DNA of 64,000 bases from Streptomyces sp. 11x1. Its GTDB lineage: Bacteria > Actinomycetota > Actinomycetes > Streptomycetales > Streptomycetaceae. Position numbers and translations under genes: made by a program. This document shows positions 61,368 to 64,000 of the stretch, piece by piece. The stretch covers positions 1,550,001 to 1,614,000 of the forward strand of contig NZ_CP122458.1 in assembly GCF_032598905.1 (NCBI RefSeq), read 5' to 3'. Under the pieces are notes generated by a model that worked only from the letters and a program-made list of their open reading frames with translations, did no database searches and had not been told where the DNA came from. Numbering within the stretch: the first letter of the stretch is position 1; every line of letters begins with the position of its first letter.

Positions 61368-62024
61368 GTGACGGATGGCTTCGAGGTTCCGGACGCCGCG
61401 GCGACGGTTCTGCTGCCGGCCGTCGTGGCCCGTGTCACCGCGCTGGCGGACAAGTTGCGCGTGGGGCACGCGGAGGTCTTCGACACCCGGCGGCTCTCGG
61501 TGGCCTCGGGTGTGCCGGAGGCGGTCGTGAAGGCCCTGCTGAGCGGTCGGCGCGCCGGTGAGCCGGACGTCCAGGCCCGCTTTCTGCAACGCCTCGACCT
61601 GCTGCGACGCACCCGGCTCAAGCCCAACGGCCGCAAGTACACCCAGCAGGAGATCGCCGACGGCGCGGGCATGTCGCGCCAGCAGGCGGGTGCCCTGATC
61701 AACGGCGACCGGCGTCCCACGATGGAGCACTGCGACGCCATCCAGCGCTTCTTCAGGGTCCACGCCGGCTTCCTGACCGCCGAGGATCCCGAGGCGCTGG
61801 CGAGCGCCCTGATGCGGACCGAGCAGGAGCTCCTCCAGCAACTCGCCGACCGCGAGCGCGCGGCGACCGAGGCCGCGGACGACCCGTTGCAGCGGCTGCT
61901 CCAGAACCACGGTGTGCGTTCCATCGCCTGGCGGGCGGCGCAGCTGCCCACCGACCAGCACCGCGACAAGGTCGCGGAGTGGCTGGACATGCTGCTGGAG
62001 AGCGTCAAGCGGCCCGAGTCCTGA
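61368..62024 (+). CDS. XRE-type helix-turn-helix regulator (218 aa) of a protease-like/membrane-protein module
   Basis: A 218-residue protein. N-terminal helical region (VARVTALADKLRVGHAEVFDTRRLSVASGVPEAVVKALLSGRRAG) followed by a helix-turn-helix (about residues 85-125, YTQQEIADGAGMSRQQAGALINGDRRPTMEHCDAIQRFFRVHAGFLTAED). The C-terminal tail is mainly charged helix. GTG 61368 is chosen because AGGAGA lies seven bases upstream; the longer frame from 61215 has no ribosome-binding site. The gene order XRE-HExxH protein-MAB_1171c-like membrane protein-flavoprotein recurs in Streptomyces genomes as I recall, but its function is unknown. Confidence 0.82.
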   Translation: MTDGFEVPDAAATVLLPAVVARVTALADKLRVGHAEVFDTRRLSVASGVPEAVVKALLSGRRAGEPDVQARFLQRLDLLRRTRLKPNGRKYTQQEIADGAGMSRQQAGALINGDRRPTMEHCDAIQRFFRVHAGFLTAEDPEALASALMRTEQELLQQLADRERAATEAADDPLQRLLQNHGVRSIAWRAAQLPTDQHRDKVAEWLDMLLESVKRPES

Positions 62025-62037
62025 CCGGGGGAGAACT

Positions 62038-62586
62038 GTGAGCATCGGAAGGGAAATGCGCCGTCTGTGCGGCGAGTTGGTCGGCGAACTCACCCTGCCG
62101 GCACCGGCGGACCCCGCCGATCTCTACAGCGCCCTGTGCGACGCCATGAGCAGACGCCGCGGCCGCCCCGTCCACTACCGCACCGCCGCCTTCCCGCCCG
62201 GTACGGCCAGTGGGCTGTGGCTGGACATGGCCGAGCAGGACCTGGTCGTCATCGAGGAACGCACCGCGCCCGACCACCAGTTGGTGATCCTCGGTCACGA
62301 GCTGTGGCACATGCAGGCCGGGCACTGCGGACAGCACGTGGACGGCGCCGCCGTCGCCGCGCGCTTATTGAGCCAGGACGCCGATCTCGAGGAGACCGTG
62401 CTGAGGGTCGTCGCCCGGACCCGGTTCGACCTGTCCGACGAGCAGGACGCGGAGAGCTTCGGACTGCTGCTGGCCAGCAAGTGCCGTATGTGGCTGGCCG
62501 GTTCGGCGCTGCGCGGGCCGGTGCGCCGGGACCACCTGGCCGGCCGCATCGGGGCCTCGCTCGGCTACCGCGGGCCGCAGGGCTGA
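62038..62586 (+). CDS. ImmA/IrrE-like metallopeptidase-fold protein
   Basis: A 182-residue protein with a zinc-peptidase motif HELWH in LVILGHELWHMQAGHCGQHVD, and family-like RTAAFPPGTASGLWLDMAEQDLVVIEERTAPDHQ before it. ImmA/IrrE proteins cleave or are partnered with XRE regulators such as the one 13 bp upstream, often annotated in Streptomyces as toxin component. Start GTG 62038 after GGGAGAAC. Probably cytoplasmic. Partner cleavage is an inference from family knowledge. Confidence 0.82.
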   Translation: MSIGREMRRLCGELVGELTLPAPADPADLYSALCDAMSRRRGRPVHYRTAAFPPGTASGLWLDMAEQDLVVIEERTAPDHQLVILGHELWHMQAGHCGQHVDGAAVAARLLSQDADLEETVLRVVARTRFDLSDEQDAESFGLLLASKCRMWLAGSALRGPVRRDHLAGRIGASLGYRGPQG

Positions 62587-62594
62587 GCGGCACG

Positions 62595-62618
62595 GACGCC
62601 GAGACGCCGAGACGCCGA
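62595..62618. repeat. Three tandem 8-bp repeats (GACGCCGA)
   Basis: Three exact copies of GACGCCGA lie between the protease-like gene stop and the membrane-protein start, and may space the two genes. Phase variation of expression by copy-number change is conceivable but untested. Confidence 0.5.
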
Positions 62619-62631
62619 GAATTCCGAAGAC

Positions 62632-63840
62632 ATGGACGGGTCCAGCTACTACATTCCGGCCGTCGCGATGACGATCGCCCTCGCCCTCAAGACGCCCGCG
62701 CTGCTGCGGAACTGGGGCGATCCCCTGATCAGGTCCGTGTGCGCGCTGATGACCCTGGCCGCCCTGGTCTTCTGCTTCGCCGCGCCGCCGACGATCATCG
62801 AGCTGAACCGCGTCACGGGCGTCACGAACGTCTCGGCCGCCGTCGTCTATCTGCTGCTGAGCGCGTTCAGCGGCTCCTGCCTGGTGCTGATCACCAACTG
62901 GCGGGGCGGCCCGCCGGAGACGACCCGTCGCCTCTCGCGCCGCTGGATCGCCGGGTACGGCGCGGTGTGCGTGGCGATCGTGGTGCTGTTCGTGCTCGGC
63001 GAGGCCCCCGTCGAGCGGGTGCGGGACTTCGACACGTACTACGCGGGCGCCCCGTTCCTGCGCGAGATGATCGTGCTGTACCTGACCGGGTTCATGGTCG
63101 CGGGGCTCGCGATGAACGTGATGTGCTGGCGCTGGGCGCTCCAGGTGCGCGGCTGGCTGCGCGCGGGGCTGCTGATCATCGCGTTCGGTTTCCTGCTCAA
63201 CGTCCCGTTCGCGGCGGTCAAGCTGATCGCCGTGGTGGCCCGCTGGCAGGGCGGCGACCTGGACTATCTGAGCACGTACGTGGCGCCCGTGCTGTCGTCC
63301 GTCGGCGCGCAGGTCTGCGCGGTCGGCTTCTGTCTGCCGCTGGCCGGGGAACGCCTCGGGGACTCCTGGACCATCTGGTCCATGTACCGCCGGCTCGGCC
63401 CGCTGTGGCGGGAGTTGCGCCCCGTCTGGGCCCAGGCGAGCCACGAGGTGCGGATCTCCTGGTGGGCGCCGGCCCGGCTCCAGATGACACAGCGCGAGTC
63501 CGACATCCACGACGGCATGCTCAGCCTGTACCCGTACTTCGACGCCGAAGTGCGGGCCAAGGCGTACGACGCGGCCGTCGCGTCGGGTTCGGAGCCCGTC
63601 CAGGCGCGGGCCGAGGCCGACGCGGCGATGGTGACGGCGGCGGTGCGGGCGAAGGCGGACGATCCGGAGGGCCGGGTCATCAGCTCGGCACCGGCCGACG
63701 CCCCGGCCCCGCCGGCCGAGAACCCCCGTGACCTCGTGCGGATGTCCATCGCCCTGCGTCAGTCACCCGTCGTAGCGGCCGCCCGCGAATGGGCCGCCGC
63801 GACCAGGTCAGGAAGCGACTTCCATGAGCGAACCCCTTAG
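62632..63840 (+). CDS. MAB_1171c-like polytopic membrane protein
   Basis: A 402-residue protein with about seven hydrophobic segments in its first 240 residues (YYIPAVAMTIALALKTPALLRN, VCALMTLAALVFCFAAPPT, VSAAVVYLLLSAFSGSCLVLI and further). A soluble C-terminal half follows (RRLGPLWRELRPVWAQASHEVRISWW, DGMLSLYPYFDAEVRAKAYDAA). This matches the MAB_1171c / DUF6545 group of actinobacterial membrane proteins associated with XRE-HExxH modules. Function unknown. Its last 17 bases overlap the next gene. Confidence 0.72.
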   Translation: MDGSSYYIPAVAMTIALALKTPALLRNWGDPLIRSVCALMTLAALVFCFAAPPTIIELNRVTGVTNVSAAVVYLLLSAFSGSCLVLITNWRGGPPETTRRLSRRWIAGYGAVCVAIVVLFVLGEAPVERVRDFDTYYAGAPFLREMIVLYLTGFMVAGLAMNVMCWRWALQVRGWLRAGLLIIAFGFLLNVPFAAVKLIAVVARWQGGDLDYLSTYVAPVLSSVGAQVCAVGFCLPLAGERLGDSWTIWSMYRRLGPLWRELRPVWAQASHEVRISWWAPARLQMTQRESDIHDGMLSLYPYFDAEVRAKAYDAAVASGSEPVQARAEADAAMVTAAVRAKADDPEGRVISSAPADAPAPPAENPRDLVRMSIALRQSPVVAAAREWAAATRSGSDFHERTP

Positions 63841-64000
63841 CGGCCCGCGCGACGGCGCGGTCACGACTCCCCGGCGAGCCGTCGTCGTCGGCGCGGGCCT
63901 GGCCGGTCTGCTGGCCGCCGCCGCGCTGCGCGACCACGCCGAGGTCACCGTCGTCGAACGCGACGCGCTGCCCGAGGGTCCGGAGCCACGCAAGGGCGTG
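63824..64000 (+). CDS. FAD-dependent oxidoreductase, 3' end outside window
   Basis: The N-terminus (from ATG 63824, AGGAAGCGACTTCC before it) reads RRAVVVGAGLAGLLAAAALRDHAEVTVVERDALPEGPEPRKGV. This is the FAD-binding Rossmann start of flavoprotein monooxygenases or squalene/tryptophan-type oxidases. About 59 codons are visible and the frame is open at 64000. It overlaps the membrane protein gene by 17 bp and belongs to the same module. Confidence 0.82.
   Translation, partial: MSEPLSGPRDGAVTTPRRAVVVGAGLAGLLAAAALRDHAEVTVVERDALPEGPEPRKGV

Overview
The window is high-GC actinobacterial DNA and is most probably from a Streptomyces. The signs are frequent GTG starts, GTGA/ATGA-coupled genes, a CYP102 fusion P450, MmyB-type and XRE regulators, a HelR/HelD-type ATPase, a DUF4193 protein, and Streptomyces-style insertion-sequence scars. 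It is accessory DNA: two aromatic-ring catabolic islands and a vanillate-demethylase/ABC-transporter block, separated by transposase remnants and at least a dozen broken genes.

Region 1 (1-15 kb) is mixed. It holds a partial self-sufficient P450 (CYP102) divergent from a TetR regulator with two operator-like palindromes. An ISL3 element follows, sitting between a cut phosphatase gene and a cut flavoprotein gene. Next come a siderophore-interacting flavoreductase and an AraC regulator sharing an iron-box-like site, a WrbA-type flavoprotein, an XRE/MmyB regulator, an IS5-family element, a PucR-type regulator and an alpha/beta hydrolase. Region 2 (15-19.3 kb) has a HelR/HelD-type RNA-polymerase-associated ATPase, a DUF4193 zinc-ribbon protein, an IS1380 ruin and a SnoaL-like protein.

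Region 3 (19.5-36.5 kb) is the first catabolic island, built as two divergent arms around a LysR regulator. The leftward arm encodes a decayed ring-cleavage dioxygenase, an ornithine-cyclodeaminase homologue, an aldehyde dehydrogenase, a DHDPS-type aldolase and a cyclase-family hydrolase. The rightward arm encodes a two-subunit Rieske dioxygenase with a [3Fe-4S]-type ferredoxin and reductase, a dihydrodiol-type dehydrogenase, two FAH-family enzymes, a frameshifted cyclase, a shrunken flavoprotein, an amidohydrolase and an intact VOC extradiol dioxygenase. The parts list resembles actinobacterial polycyclic-aromatic (phd-type) pathways. The two arms carry paired paralogues of which one copy each is dead.

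Region 4 (36.5-39.5 kb) is a graveyard of gene pieces (PAS-GAF regulator, DnaE polymerase, SDR) followed by an intact XRE-cupin regulator. Region 5 (40-53.4 kb) is the second island, a nearly complete phenylpropionate-like route. A Rieske dioxygenase (alpha, Rieske ferredoxin, reductase, beta), a dihydrodiol dehydrogenase, an MhpB-type extradiol dioxygenase, a C-C hydrolase, and MhpD, MhpE and MhpF would together convert an arene to pyruvate and acetyl-CoA. A CoA ligase and a quinone-reductase-like protein accompany them, and an IclR regulator has paired palindromes in its promoter region.

Region 6 (53.4-64 kb) has an etfA remnant, a VanA/VanB demethylase with a small Cys-rich protein between the two, a decayed IclR gene, three 21-bp repeats, and an NMT1-type ABC importer. 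It ends with an MmyB-like protein and an XRE / HExxH protease-like / MAB_1171c-like membrane protein / flavoprotein cluster that runs off the window. I saw no tRNA, rRNA or CRISPR array.
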